Source: Paraphaeosphaeria minitans
Taxonomy: Eukaryota > Ascomycota > Dothideomycetes > Pleosporales > Didymosphaeriaceae
Reading direction: 5' to 3'
Assembly: GCA_015832175.1 (NCBI GenBank)
Contig: WJXW01000010.1
Span: 186,001-250,000, forward strand
Length of the DNA stretch: 64,000 nt
Both the position numbers and the translations under genes were made by a program. This document shows, one piece after another, positions 1 through 11,582 of the stretch. Each line of letters starts with the position of its first letter. Position 1 is the first letter of the stretch. The notes beneath the pieces were generated by a model. It had not been told where the DNA came from and did not search any database. It saw only the letters and a list, made by a program, of their open reading frames with translations.

Positions 1-1
1 T

Positions 2-850
2 CGCCCTGCTACTGGTCCCATGCAAACCGCATCCGGTAGCCGTGGCGCCCGTCTGTACTCCTCCGAGGCACTTGATTACGACTTCAGCAATGTCAATTAT
101 ACCCTAGAGAATTTTGAAGCCTACGCGAGACTCCCACAGCGCGATAACAACGACCTCTTCATCAACTTTGCTGGCTTCAATATCCGCGACCAGATCCGCG
201 AAGGGGACAAAGATGCCATTCCGGTGCAGTTCAAGTACGATGCAGCTGAATGCAGAGTTTATTACACGCTCAAAAATATCTACAACCTTGAGCAACTTTG
301 GAAAGACGTCGCTGCCGCAGCCTGGGATGATCCATCTCTATGTGTTGAGGGGTCCACGGGTTACTCAGAACGTCATAATGCCACCGAAGCTAAGACTCCA
401 CCCAAACGCACCGCACAAGCGCCAAATATGAGCCTGGATCACATAACCTTTTCCGACCTTGCCTCCAATATCTCCGGGTCTCCCTCCCTGTACGATGTTA
501 TTCAGAAAGACTCCGTCTCTACGACGGATCTCAAACAGTGCTTCGATACAAACGCATCCACAGACTGCAAGGGCACGACTCTACAATGTAGATCGTTTCC
601 TGTGGACTGCAATGGCGACGGAAGTGTATTCAAGGAAATGAGTGCGTGTCTCCAAGACACGACCAATTTCGCAGGCGCTTGCGGCGACAACATGTTTTTC
701 CAGCCGACGACTGATGCTGACTCGAAGAAGAACTTGCCAAAGAAGAATGGCGTCAATGTGCCTTATCAACCGGTCATTGTTACGGACGGCTATTGTGTAC
801 CTTACTACGTTGACACGGTCAAATACGGCCTGGGTTGTCCACGGCAATGA
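2..850 (+). CDS. C-terminal part of a Cys-rich, probably secreted protein; family not recognised (5' partial)
   Basis: The frame is open to the left edge of the window, so the methionine at 20 need not be the start; the gene begins outside. About 282 residues are visible with no intron. The first half has a folded, aromatic-rich stretch (YYTLKNIYNLEQLWKDV) ending in a lone Cys, then a Lys/Pro linker, then a C-terminal part with about ten cysteines. Paired cysteines and N-glycosylation sequons suggest an extracellular protein. No membrane anchor is visible at the C-terminus. I do not recognise the family and the N-terminal domain that would name it is missing. The next gene is 1.5 kb away on the other strand, so context adds nothing. 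Confidence 0.6.
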   Translation, partial: RPATGPMQTASGSRGARLYSSEALDYDFSNVNYTLENFEAYARLPQRDNNDLFINFAGFNIRDQIREGDKDAIPVQFKYDAAECRVYYTLKNIYNLEQLWKDVAAAAWDDPSLCVEGSTGYSERHNATEAKTPPKRTAQAPNMSLDHITFSDLASNISGSPSLYDVIQKDSVSTTDLKQCFDTNASTDCKGTTLQCRSFPVDCNGDGSVFKEMSACLQDTTNFAGACGDNMFFQPTTDADSKKNLPKKNGVNVPYQPVIVTDGYCVPYYVDTVKYGLGCPRQ

Positions 851-2366
851 TCGCGTGTTCTATTTTAGAAACAGGCTATAGTGTATAGACGTAATAATAA
901 TTCCAGAAAGTATCCATTTATGCATAGGGTTTTGACATGAAGCGGTGAATTTGGAAAAGACAAGGCCACAGTCTACGCTGCGGGTGGTAAGTAGCATGTG
1001 GGTCTAGCTTGGTGAGCTAGTAGACGTTGTGGAAATCAACCATAGGAGACAGTGGATTTGAGGAGGGACTGTAATTATCTAATGGATTGTAGTTTCATCG
1101 GCTGTTTTCTGGAAAAAAATAATCATGCGTTTGGTGATCTTTGTTCTGAGTCTGTTTCGAATCCTTACTCTCTTCTTCGTACCCCCAGTTTGCTAAGTCT
1201 ATTTGTATCCTAAACCACAAGGCTCGCGCGGTTATTATAACATCTCGTATTGTATATTTTGAAAGCATACAATTAGCTGTGAGAACGGAAACACGCGTGC
1301 ATCGAATGCATGGCTCCACTGGACCACGACCACAAGGCAGTGAAATTTGTGATGGAGTAAACACTTTCAACACACGGTCCATATCCCATGAGTTCCTGAG
1401 GTCTACTAGGCCTATGCTTATGTGTACATGCCTCTACACTATGCTGAGATAATTCGATCTGTACCACACCGCGCTGTACTTGTCTGGAATCTAGAAGATC
1501 CTTACGTGCATGTAGATCACCAAACGCTTATTCATCGTTGTTATATCAAGTGGGACAAAGATGATGATCATTCAAGCGATAAAAAAAGATCAAGATAGAA
1601 AATATGATAACAGATCACCAAACCAGTAAGAAAAGTGCATGATAACACTAGTAAAGCAACACGCAGATGCCCAAGGGAAGTCTACAACATCACTAATAGC
1701 GATCTAAAGAACAGATAAAGGCTTTAAGGAGTGCATAGTCTAAGTTTGAAAAGTGCATAGTCTAAGGAGAAAGGTGCATCTCTTACGGGGGCCATGCCCA
1801 ATTAGTAGGTTTTTTTAAGGGGATTGCAGACCGTAGGCGGTCTAGAGGTGGGCTTAGCAATTAGCCGTTATAAGAAGTTCAAGGAAGATTGAGGTAGATC
1901 AAATCATAGTGGCTAACAGTGAAAACCATACTTTATAGCAATTCGAACCCAGCATAAACAATTAAATGATACTTATATGAGCGTGTCACTCCAAGTATGT
2001 ACAAGGTAAAGTTTGCTCCAGAGGTCTGGTATTTTATCATCAGCTACTGTGAATAGATGCTGTGAAGAGTTCAAAAGAGTGCACTTCGTGTGGCGATGTC
2101 CGCGAGCCTCATATCCTGAGTTCGATTCCTGTTTGATCGTGATAGCCATCCTAGCTAAATCATGGAGGCACAAGCACATGCCAAGTCAAGCGTGGACCCC
2201 GCAACCCTGTAAACCCATACTGAAGCGCCCGTGGGGCCGCCCATGCGCGAGAAGGGGGGAGTGTGGAGGTCGTCGGTGGGATGAAAATCGAAGTCGGACC
2301 ATCAGACGCTAAACGATGCCTTGTATGACATGATGATAGATGTCGCCACTGGATACTATTTAATTC
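851..2366. other. Gene-free intergenic stretch, AT-rich
   Basis: I see no supported gene. Only short random frames occur. A short direct repeat (agtgcatagtctaag, twice near 1732-1763) and one tRNA-like B-box motif near 2118 were noted. The latter lacks a matching T stem and was rejected. Confidence 0.6.
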
Positions 2367-3704
2367 CTAGCTGAAGCGGACTTCTGTGGTCATCATAATA
2401 TCTTTCGGGCCCATTTTTATCGCCTTTATGCTCTCGGTACTGTCTTGTGCATTCACAATATCCCATGCATCCTTGCCCGCTTTTCCAGAAATCTGTGATC
2501 CTTGAGTCGAGACCTGCACGCTGTAGGGCCGCAGCGACTCGTCCTTTGCATGTCCTGTACTACGGATGGCGTGCATCTGAATCGCATTGTCGTCCTGGCT
2601 TCCCATGTTGTGGTAACCTAAACCGTACGGCGAAGGTTTCGTTGCGCCTTGCGTTGGACTGGTACAAGAAAGCGCGCTCGCGGTATGGAGAGCCCGATGG
2701 AAGAGTGGTTTCAACGTAGGCAAGGACGCCGCGATGATTCCAACTGTGAGCTCAATGTAATTCCAGACATTAAACGAATCGTGCACTGTCCAGTCGGACT
2801 CGTTGAATAATGTATACTGCAGTGCCGCTTTCACGATGGCTGCTGCACAAGCAAACCATCCGAGGGAGAGAACGACGATTAGCGACAACTTTGTGCGCAT
2901 GTTGATTTGTAGTTTCCATATTAGAGGAATTGGCAAGGTGGCGAAGAGAACGTCGGTGATGATGTTGAAAACTGGTGGGATGAGTTTGGTTTGTTTTCTA
3001 GGAGGCTAGGTGTATACTCACGACTGTTCATAAGCCCAAGATTTCGAAACGTGGTGTCATTGAAGCATCGGGCACTCCCAATTCCTAAAGGTGCCGGCCG
3101 AAGATTTGAGTCCCAGGCGGCCTGCACGGGAAAACATTGAAAAACGAGTGTACCCGCACACACCAGTGTGATTGCGATGATAAACATGATGGCGAACTGT
3201 AGAAAACCTGTCTGCTGTTTCGTTGCGGAGAGTCGTAACAGCGAAAACGCGATTGAAATCTTGACACACGAGATGCCGACCATGACCATCAGTGAATGGA
3301 CGTATAGTGTTTTGGCGAAGCTCTCGTACATATCCGTGTTCTTCAGAAGCACCATAAGATGAGTGCCCAGGCCGTTGTGAGTCTCGATGACGAAACACAT
3401 CAGTGTAGCAGCTGCGAACATCTGGTGGGAGTAAGTAGATGTATGATGCTTTTTCAAGTCGCTTGCATCTCACTGTAGACACTACCATGACGTAGTCATC
3501 TTCTCCAAACACTCTTAGCATGGTGATCCGCACGTAACAGCGCAGTATTACAACGAGAAGAGCTGCGGCGAAGAAGGTGCCGGTGATTGAGAGGATGCTT
3601 TGAGCGTTGGAGAAAGCGATGTACTCTGGAGAAAGAGTATGCATTGTACTGGAGGCCTGCCGCTTCAATGCCTTCTCTGCTCCCGCGGCCAACGTAACAG
3701 GCAT
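2367..3704 (-). CDS. SAT4/rhodopsin-like fungal integral membrane protein
   Basis: Three exons: 3704-3474, 3421-3022 and 2971-2367, giving 411 residues. Introns 3422-3473 (52 bp) and 2972-3021 (50 bp) have GTGAGA/CAG and GTGAGT/CAG ends, and splicing restores the family string SLFNIITDVLFATLPIP. The protein shows the typical order of fungal rhodopsin-like (SAT4/Pth11-related) proteins: a first TM helix, the LRCYVRITMLRVFGEDDYVMV segment, a helix with GLGTH, a helix ending in the W-D-x-N region with a conserved Cys, the TD-x-x-x-x-x-LP-x-P helix and a last helix (YIELTVGIIAASLPTLKPLF). A hydrophilic tail of about 130 residues is probably cytosolic. The family sits in the plasma membrane; ligands are mostly unknown. 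I am sure of the family, not of a function. Confidence 0.88.
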
Positions 3705-6700
3705 CTTGAGGTATTTTTGATCACTCCAGTGGGCCGAGTAGTATCAGTGTCTGACAGTACTCACCGGATCCTGGAGTCATATGCAGCGAGCGATGGATTA
3801 TGGGCGGAATGAGGCACGCGACCTGGCTGCCTATATTCGATGTGCGAAAGGGACTGGATTTGCCGTACAAGTACAAGCCATTCTTTCTGCAAACGCTACC
3901 GAGGGAAGAGGCGACTTGTTCGAATTAGACAGCATTTGTGCTGAGGTAGCTTTCTCAGCCCTATCCCGGCATCATGTCAAGATTTGGAACGCACTAAGAC
4001 GTACTGCCATCTCATTCGAAGAAGGTCTGTTGAGAGAGAGATCAGAGTGGGATTGTACCCGGGGTATCCTGTTCTGTGAGCTTTAGTCGTAACATTAGCG
4101 CCATCGTGGTGAGGCTGTTTTACCCACTGCATAAATTTATAAGGAACCGCACACAAGAGCTCGCATCTAGCTGGACTGTAGGTATACAACGACTCTGCTA
4201 GTAGCAAGCCGTAGCTTGACCATGGAACGTTATCATGTACCATGCCGGGTACCGAGGCCAGTGACAATAATTGAAATCTGTATGTTCTCAGGACCAGCTA
4301 ACTCCTGTGATGGCGCACCTAAAACCGGTCAGTGCGGAGGATCTGATGTTCGTGCCGAGGTGGATACCTTTGGCGTCAACTAGGTGGAGGCGGGTAGGGC
4401 GGGCAGGAGCCACTAGGTAGGTAGGCACCGGTACGGTAGGTAGCCGAGCGAACAATCCTGTAAATGCGGCCACCCGTCCTGTCATCAAAACTGCACCCAG
4501 TCAGCTCCTTTATGGCAGATGTGGAAACACAATAACAGTCCAACACACTATGTTCAGGAGTAATGGCTAACGGATCTTTCACCTTGACCCTGTCGATGTT
4601 TTCTGCACTGCAGGATGGCGCCACGTCAACTTCCGACTGCAAATCTGGACATGACCCGCCCTCAGGCGATCTTGTCCCACAATCACAGAACTTATCCATG
4701 CTCGATCTAACTAACACTGATCTCGGGTGCAGGATCCCTTGAATGCCTACAGCTGGTCCTCCAACCCGGTTCATGGAAACGTCTCTTCACACTGTCGCGC
4801 AACGCGTTCTACACGGCAAGATTCATTGCCATTGCCCGACGCACTGTGTAGCCGTCCGGTGGGTGGATTGGATGGAAGATCTTCCCGTGCTCTTGATTAT
4901 GGCAACTTTTTGCACTTGCTGGCTCAAAACCAGGACGTTTCATCAAGACGTCACTCGAAGGTCTTCACCAGATTAGTAGCATTTGAATTATGTCCGGAAT
5001 ACAGGCCTACACGTGTTCGGGCACCAATTAGCTTTGCTCTACTGGTCCCATTGGCTCCATCACCTCGGAGGACACCAAAGTCTAGAATCTCGGCCCCAGG
5101 CAGACAGAGTTTGTGATATAAGCACCTAGCCCAGATCTTTGAAGCGTAGGCATGCGCAAATTCTACGGTAGGTAGGCACCATGGTCTCTTACACACGCTC
5201 TACTCTCCATCCGAAGATTTATGTAGTCACCGCAACTGGAAGCGAACGATCACTCTACCGTAGCCGCGGAGACCCACCGACGCCGCAAAGTTCTCCCATG
5301 GTGTTGCCTTTGACCCGGTCGATCAATGCATCCATGCTGACGGCGTCACTGTTCGTACAATGTAGCGCGACCAAACACGGCTCCACCACCGAGGCATTTG
5401 TGACAAATTTAGATTCAAACGTCACAGGCTCCTGTCAAACATCAGTGCTGGTTTGAGGCCGACTACCTACTCGTATCTTAACCGCAAGGTTTGCCCTGAG
5501 ATGCCAGGACGACTCGCAGCGCCTTACCCACGCCTGTTACCTCTCCGCCACTGCCACTTGTCTTGTCGGAGATCAAGGAAGCACCTTTTCACACATCCTG
5601 AGCGAGCTTTCTAATAAACATCCTCCCGGGAACTTCTAGCAGCATCCAGACTGACGCGTTAGCCGGCGAGACCTCGCCAAATACCTCCGGGCAAATGACA
5701 ACGCGAGCACAACTTGTACCGAGCACAATGTCGCAGTGCGAAGACAACGATGAAGCAAATGCTAGACAAGTTGAGTTATTCAAGACTGACGTCCCATGTC
5801 GACTCTCAGCCCGCAGGAAAAAAAAAGTATTCATCTCCGCAGTTCAATGTCCCACCACCAAGCCCGCAATAACACCATCATCTGTACCTCCTGGCGCGAA
5901 AACCAGAGTGAGTCGTTTCCAAACCCGACGAGATATATCCCAGCCGACCCATTACCATGCAAATGTACGATGACTTCGTAGCAACACACATCAACCAGAC
6001 CCTCTCACTCCACGGAACCGTAAGACGAATCCATACAGCGACCAGCACCCGTTCTCACTATAGGTACCAGGGCAACTTCCCCACATGGCACCGATGATTT
6101 ACCCGGGCATACGAACAGGCGTCGAAATCCGAGGGCGGCTAGGTATAAGGGCTATCAGCCGTAGGTACCTACAACCACTGTTCGAAACGGCCTGACGACC
6201 CTTTGAAGTGGCGCATTTTGGACGGCAGCGAGACGAGCATGTCTAGCGTCCAAAAAAAAAACAGTGGGGGAGTAGGTACCTGCCGTTGTGTATGAGAGGA
6301 TGTGTTCGATTATAGGTTAATCAACTTCTACGCGGTAAGGCGCCCACGCATGACGTGTAAATCTGATCGAGCAACACCACTGATGCTATCCTGTGCTATG
6401 CTACCTACACTGTATGCTCGTCGCAGGCATCGTATTCCCGCCCGGCTATCCCCCAAAACACTATCACGCCTCGAACCGACAAGGCCCTCCGTCCTCAGTC
6501 AGCACACTCTCGATGTAGGCAATCGTGCCGCGCAAGGGAGTTTCTTTACATTGGGAAATTGCTACGTCCTAGCTATCCTGCCAGCCAAGTTCCAAGTGAA
6601 AGCCTCGATTCCATCAACAGGTTTTTGTTCCTCTACAAAGCGTCTTCTCGACAGAGCTGTTGACAGGCCGACTTGCGCAGATGATCTTCCCGACCAACCC

Positions 6701-6766
6701 ATTCCATTCCATTCCGTTCCCACCAGCAGCGCCCGCCACTCCACACTCTACCCGCTCACACCCCAT
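3705..6766. other. Long intergenic stretch without a supported gene
   Basis: About 3 kb with only short unrelated frames. Motifs of the TAGGTAGG/GGTACC type recur (about 4410-4443, 5165-5180, 6160-6175, 6272-6283), as elsewhere in the window between genes. A frame at 6302-7168 on the plus strand runs antisense into the LysM gene and looks spurious. Confidence 0.5.
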
Positions 6767-7627
6767 CTACCCCTGCTTCAGCCCAATACAACTCCAGTAG
6801 CCCGCGAAAACAGGCCAATTCGCCTTCGAATCCTCCCCAGGCCAATTCCCTGCCCTCGTCAGTCAGCCACGTCCACACGATCCCAAGTCTCACACCCGGG
6901 CCCCCAAGCAGAAGAAGCAACGCCTCTACGATCGGAAAAAGAACCGCCACATGGTTCGTTGCGGACAAATCACTTACATTCATTCCACTGCTGCTGCGTA
7001 AGCCGATTTTCCCTCAAGAGTGTCGCAAAGGGCTTCTGTCCCGTGGTATCCGTGTACTGGAACGCGCCGCAGCTGGCCACGATGCCCGGCTGGATCGGCA
7101 CCGGGGTGCGGCCCGCGGTCCGCTTGCTGCCGCCGAAGACGTCGCCCAGCGGGCCCGGGTACGTGTAGCCAGGCACGCCGATGCAGACGGGGATGTAGGC
7201 CTGGAGGCCGGTGCAGTCTTGGCGGATTTCGCTGGGAGGAGTCAGAGGGGGGGAGGGGGTGCAGGGAGGTAGGGGGCTCACGGGTTCCAGGCGTAGAGGT
7301 CGGTGGCGGTGAAGTTGGCGAAGCGGGAGACGACGGTGCCGCAGTTTTCGCCTGGAGTGACGGTGTAGTTTGCCACGCCTGGGTGAATTAGCGCAGTGTG
7401 CGGGTGAAGGGGGATTTGAGCATGGGGGCATGGGGGCATGGGGGCATGGGTGTACAGTTTGTGGGGCGGACGATGCACACGGTTCCGGAAAGGGGACTGT
7501 AGAAGTCGGTGCAGGTAGGAGGCAGGCTGGCTTGACGAGGTTTGAGAGTGGTGGTCTGCAGAGGGCTGGCAGTGACGGTGGACGCGAGCGCAAGCAGAGC
7601 TATGCTTGCTGTGGAGAGGGTGAGCAT
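6767..7627 (-). CDS. Secreted LysM-domain protein (effector-like)
   Basis: Four exons: 7627-7456, 7378-7282, 7231-6978 and 6849-6767, giving 201 residues. The N-terminus is a signal peptide (MLTLSTASIALLALASTVTA). LysM 1 spans about residues 57-108 (NYTVTPGENCGTVV ... LYAWNPEI ... PVCIG). LysM 2 spans about 135-199 (CGAFQYTDTTG ... LTQQQWNEW ... WSCIGLK). Fungal LysM proteins bind chitin oligomers outside the cell, shielding hyphae or dampening chitin-triggered plant immunity; which applies here is not visible. The third intron is inferred: the frame ends 7 bases into a GTAAGT donor, and after a branch site (CTGACTGAC) and CAG acceptor the next exon completes the second LysM with its expected W-N and C-I-G signatures. 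Without it the protein would stop mid-domain. Intron 1 (77 bp) has the weaker donor GTACAC and holds a CATGGGGG repeat. Confidence 0.82.
7421..7450 (+). repeat. Four copies of CATGGGGG inside LysM intron 1
   Basis: Tandem 8-mers lie between the donor (7455) and acceptor (7379) of the first LysM intron; the last copy is cut short. On the coding strand this is CCCCCATG. Confidence 0.8.
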
Positions 7628-9073
7628 GATGAAATCTGGCGTAGATGGGGACGTCGTGGGATGAGAAGAAGGAGACGGTGGAATGGCAGTCGTGCGATGA
7701 AGCTTGTGTCTGGTTAATATTGTGGGAAGGAGATTCCTTTTCTATACAGAATTGCAGCATCCCGGGAGGCTTTGGACCTGTGCCCTACGAAATTGGCAGC
7801 TTACACCAGAGCCGAGCTGGACCAGCACATATCATTCCAAGCGTAGTTGCCTGATGGTTGTCTCCAATCCAGGTCGCTCTTCGGGGAATTTGCAGATTCG
7901 ATAGCTACGTGCAATCTATTCCATCGTACTCAATGCTTGGAGTTGAGCTACGCGGTCCCGTTTGCAGGCATCCAACGTAAATTCACCTTGACGTGGCTCG
8001 TATACGGACTGTTGCCTGTTGAAAATATAGATGGCGGTCATCTACCGTGGGTATGTTGGTCAGGATGGGGGCCAAAAGGTATTTTATCGGCACTAGCGGC
8101 TGGGTAGATATCCAGGGTAATAACGACCACCCCTGAAACGCGTTTCTTTCTTCTTTATGATGCATCAGAGCAGCTCAAATGCTAGTGTGTGGTATGCGGC
8201 GGGACGAGGAAATAGGTCACAGGTCGCTCAGGCTTTGAGATTAAAAATTGACCATTCCACGAGGACGGCAAAGAGCGCTGACACGGCCAGCTTGCGAACA
8301 GGCGAGGGTGGTGCGTACTCTGGCCGGTGCTAGGCGTGTGTATAACATGGCGTGGAGTGATGGAAGAGTGGAGTGGATAGCATGAGTGGATAGGAGTGGA
8401 TAGCATGAGCGGATAGCATGAGTGGATAGCATGAGTGGATAGCATGAGTGGATAGCATGAGTGGATAGGAGTGGATTGTATGAGCGGATAGGAGAGGATA
8501 GCATGGTGGATAGGAGTGGATAGCATGGAGTGGGTGACTGGAGTGGAGTGATGGAACGAGCTTGGTGGAGTGCCAAGTGGTCGGACCAGGATGCTTGACA
8601 CGGACAGTTGCTGCCTGACTCTGGTCCGTGCCAGCCCTGACTAGACAATGACGTCATTGTCTGGACCCCTAGCAAGCCACCTCATCGCGTCTTGGGCAGC
8701 AGCAGCAACAGCAGTGAAAGGCCAGCAGCGACAGGCCAACATCGCCGCTTGGGAGGCGCATCTGGCAATCTGGCTGCCTCTGGAGTCTGATCCACGACGA
8801 CGCGTCGTAGAATAGGTATCAATAACCGGCGTGACCTTCATTGGCATCGGGCCCTCACCTCAGCGCGCGTGGGCGGCAGCATCCCCGAGCCTCACCGCAA
8901 GTCGCCGCAAACACGCGCCTTGTCGACACCATCGCATGACAACTACAAGCTACACTGGTCGACGCCCTCGCATGACAACTACAAGCTACAAGTCTGGTCG
9001 ACACCCTCGTATGATAGCTACACTCGCACTCGACGCCCTCGGCCCATGATAGCTACAGCCAACCCTCATTCTC
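7628..9073. other. Intergenic stretch dominated by simple repeats
   Basis: No gene is supported. It contains the minisatellite listed separately and, at about 8925-9050, three degenerate copies of a roughly 35-bp unit (CATGACAACTACAAGCTAC plus GGTCGACRCCCTCG) just before the next gene. Overlapping minus-strand frames at 8182-8675 translate only the repeat (HAIHSCYPL units) and are not genes. Confidence 0.6.
8370..8530 (+). repeat. Minisatellite, 13-bp unit GTGGATAGCATGA
   Basis: About a dozen units alternate between a 13-bp form (GTGGATAGCATGA) and a 10-bp form (GTGGATAGGA), with a few substitutions (GCGGATAGC, GTGGATTGTATGA). All six frames across it are translations of the repeat, with no sign of coding constraint. 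Confidence 0.85.
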
Positions 9074-10898
9074 ATGGCTTCGGACACAAGCGATGCAAGC
9101 CCAGGTGCGCACACGGCCCACAACGCAGATGCCGCGCACAAGGAGGCACACGACTACTGGGGATACCTGATCAAGTCAGACAAGTGTGGAACCGCCCTGT
9201 TTGACCGCCTGCTCAAGGGCATCGCCGAAGTTATTGTGAGTGGATGCGCCTGCCGAATGTTCATCCAACCATGGCTGATGCACCGCGCAACAGAGCAAGA
9301 CGTTTGAGCCCTCGGAATCCCCCGACCTCACGCCCTCGCAGCTGGCCGCCTTCTACCGCGCCGTCGGCGGCAATTACGATGTGCTCTTCGTTGAGACCCC
9401 GCCGTCCTCGCTGTCCTTCATCTACCGTTCGCTCGGCGCCTTCCACAGCCTGCAGCCCGCGCCCAACGACGACGGCTACTCGTCCCCTACCATGCCCGCG
9501 CTGAAGAGACAGGGCTTCGTGACATGGCAGACGATACAGCTGCTCCTTGGCCCGGACATGCACGTGCCCGTCCTGCAGAACGCGCTCAAGCACTTTGATG
9601 TCGTCGACCCGGAGACGGGCAACGTGTTCCCCAAGCTGCTCCCGGCCGACTGCTTGCCCACGAAGCCCGACGATGCCATGGAAGCGTGGTACGACACCGT
9701 CGCCCAGCGTCTCCAGCGCGAAGCCGACGAGGACAGCCGAGACCATGTCCGCGCCCAGTCGAACGAACACGCACCGCGGACCTCGACCGAATACTCGGGC
9801 GACTCAGCCGACGAGAAACACGCAGCAGCCGACGTCTACCAGCCTAGACATGCCAGACCTCCGATACTACGCCACTTCTCCAAGCAGCCCGCCCACCCTT
9901 ACGAGGACCCCAATCGCGGCCGCCTCATCTCGAGCGTACGCCACATGCTCAACCCCTTCGGCAAAAGCAGACGCATGCCCGACCGCTACCAAGACGAAAG
10001 CCTCTCTGACGAAGACGAAGACGACGACCGCACGCCTGTCGGCCCCGTCCCGCCCCCAGCCCCCCGCTACGTCTCCCACAACTCGCACACCTCCCAAGTC
10101 TCGCACAAGCGTCCCCACCCCCCTCGCCGCGAGTCCACCCTCTCCTCGACCTCGTCAGACTCCGAATTCGACCTCCCACCGTCCCGCCGCCGCAGCCCCG
10201 CCCTCCGCCACCGCCGCTCCCACGAGCCCGCCACCAGTCCGCGCAACTACTTCCCCGCGCCCTACCAAGACCGGCGCTACAGCCACGCCGACGTCCACGC
10301 CGACGCACCCAGTCCGCCGCAGCCCCACGTCCAGCGCAAAGAAGACGCCACCCCGCCGCTCTATGGGCCCACCAAGTCCCCGCTCTTCGCAACCCACGTC
10401 GCCCAGCTGCAAGCGCACACGTACTACGACCGCGACCGCCGGCCCAGCATCCCGCCAAGGACATCGTATCGCCCGCACATAGCGCACAACGTGCGGTACG
10501 CAGGCGTCCCTCCGCCGCCGCCAGAGATCGTAGAACCCCCGTACTCGCGCGAACGTGAGCGCGAGCACTCGTCCTCGCACGACCACTCGCACTCGCACTC
10601 CCGCGACAGCGATAGAGACCGCGACCGCGACCGCGGCTACGACCGGTTCCGCCGGCGCAGCGACGAGTTCCCCCGCGAGCGTGACCGAGACAGGGACGGC
10701 CTGCGCGACAAAGACCGCACACGGAGCCACGACCGCGTCAAAGACGACTGGGACGACCGCGAGGAGCGGAGCAGAGAGCATTCCCGCGACCGGGCTCGCC
10801 GCGACGATATCCGAGGCGGGCGCGCCCACCGCTATGTCAGCGGCGTGCAGGACGGCGTGGGCGGGCGGCGGTATCCCGTGGAGCAGGCGTGGCGGTAG
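9074..10898 (+). CDS. DUF7514-type protein with long RD/RS-rich tail
   Basis: Two exons, 9074-9235 and 9294-10898, giving 588 residues. The 58-bp intron has a GTGAGT donor and CAG acceptor and joins AEVI to SKTFEPSE in frame. Residues about 27-215 form the conserved fungal block (DYWGYLIKSDKCGTALFDRLL, LTPSQLAAFYRAVGGNYDVLF, LGAFHSLQP, WQTIQLLLGPDMHVPVLQNAL), which I recall as DUF7514; the number is from memory. The rest is low complexity: Pro/Ser/Arg-rich, then about 100 residues of Arg-Asp, Arg-Glu, Ser-Arg and Ser-His repeats near the C-terminus. Such tails are often disordered and can bind RNA or partners, but no function is established. GC content is high, with strong open shadows in other frames. 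The start is the first Met before the conserved block. Confidence 0.85.
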
Positions 10899-11582
10899 TC
10901 TAGGTAGGTAGTGGCTCCTCTACTCGGCTTGTAGACGATCCACCGGGCATGACTACTCCTATTTCGTTGTCTCCTTTGTCATGGTTTTCTCTGGTGTTCT
11001 GGGAACTGGTCTTTTGACGTGACGTCCGGTCTGGTCTGGTCTCGTCTCGTCTGGTTTGGCCCGGTCTCATCTGGTTTGGTTTGGTCTGGTTTGTTCTGGC
11101 CGGCTCTATATATCCCTCTCAACGCAGCTGGTTGGCATAGCGAGCGGGCGAGCCCGCATTCAGCGTTCAGCATACAGCATACCGCATACAACAGGGAGCG
11201 ATGCGGTTCTCGTCGTTGCATTCAGCACCGAGCGAGACCTCTAATGAGTGATAATGACATTGATGATCGATTTTGATCCAGGACCCACAGAACGGCTAAG
11301 CTGTTCTTCTCCGCTACCAATGTGAAACCAAAGTTGCCGTCCTACATTGCCACTCAAAGTCAGAAATACACGAACCACATGCAAGCAGCAACATCGAGCA
11401 CCGTGCTGTCAGTGTCGAATATCTTTGTCTGTATTACAATCCATACTCATTATGGCGTAGCCATATACTCCTGCCTATCTAGCTACAAGGAGCATACGTG
11501 CTGCTTTGTCGTGAATGCGAGTCCACCGCCCAACACCTAATTCAAATGCTTGAGTAAATCTATTACGCAAACAACCACCACC
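10899..11582. other. Convergent intergenic region with a pentamer repeat
   Basis: It lies between the 3' ends of the DUF7514 and UGPase genes. It holds the TCTGG/TTTGG repeat listed separately and otherwise nothing gene-like. Confidence 0.6.
11027..11100 (+). repeat. Degenerate pentamer repeat (GGTCT/GGTTT)
   Basis: About 14 tandem copies of a G-G-T-Y-T/C-type pentamer, with CGTCT and CATCT variants, just downstream of the DUF7514 gene. Confidence 0.75.

Noticed and set aside
2095..2150. tRNA-like segment with GAGTTCGATTCC
   Set aside because: The T stem does not pair and no acceptor or anticodon arm can be built around it.
6302..7168. 288-codon plus-strand frame
   Set aside because: It overlaps the well-supported LysM gene on the other strand, has no domain, and its composition is that of C/T-rich promoter sequence.
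8241..8675. 144-codon minus-strand frame (HAIHSCYPL repeats)
   Set aside because: Pure translation of the GTGGATAGCATGA minisatellite.
9547..10482. 311-codon Thr/Pro/Ser-rich frame within the DUF7514 gene, and long minus-strand frames there
   Set aside because: Shadow frames caused by high GC and Arg/Ser-rich codons; the DUF7514 frame alone carries a conserved domain and a proper intron.
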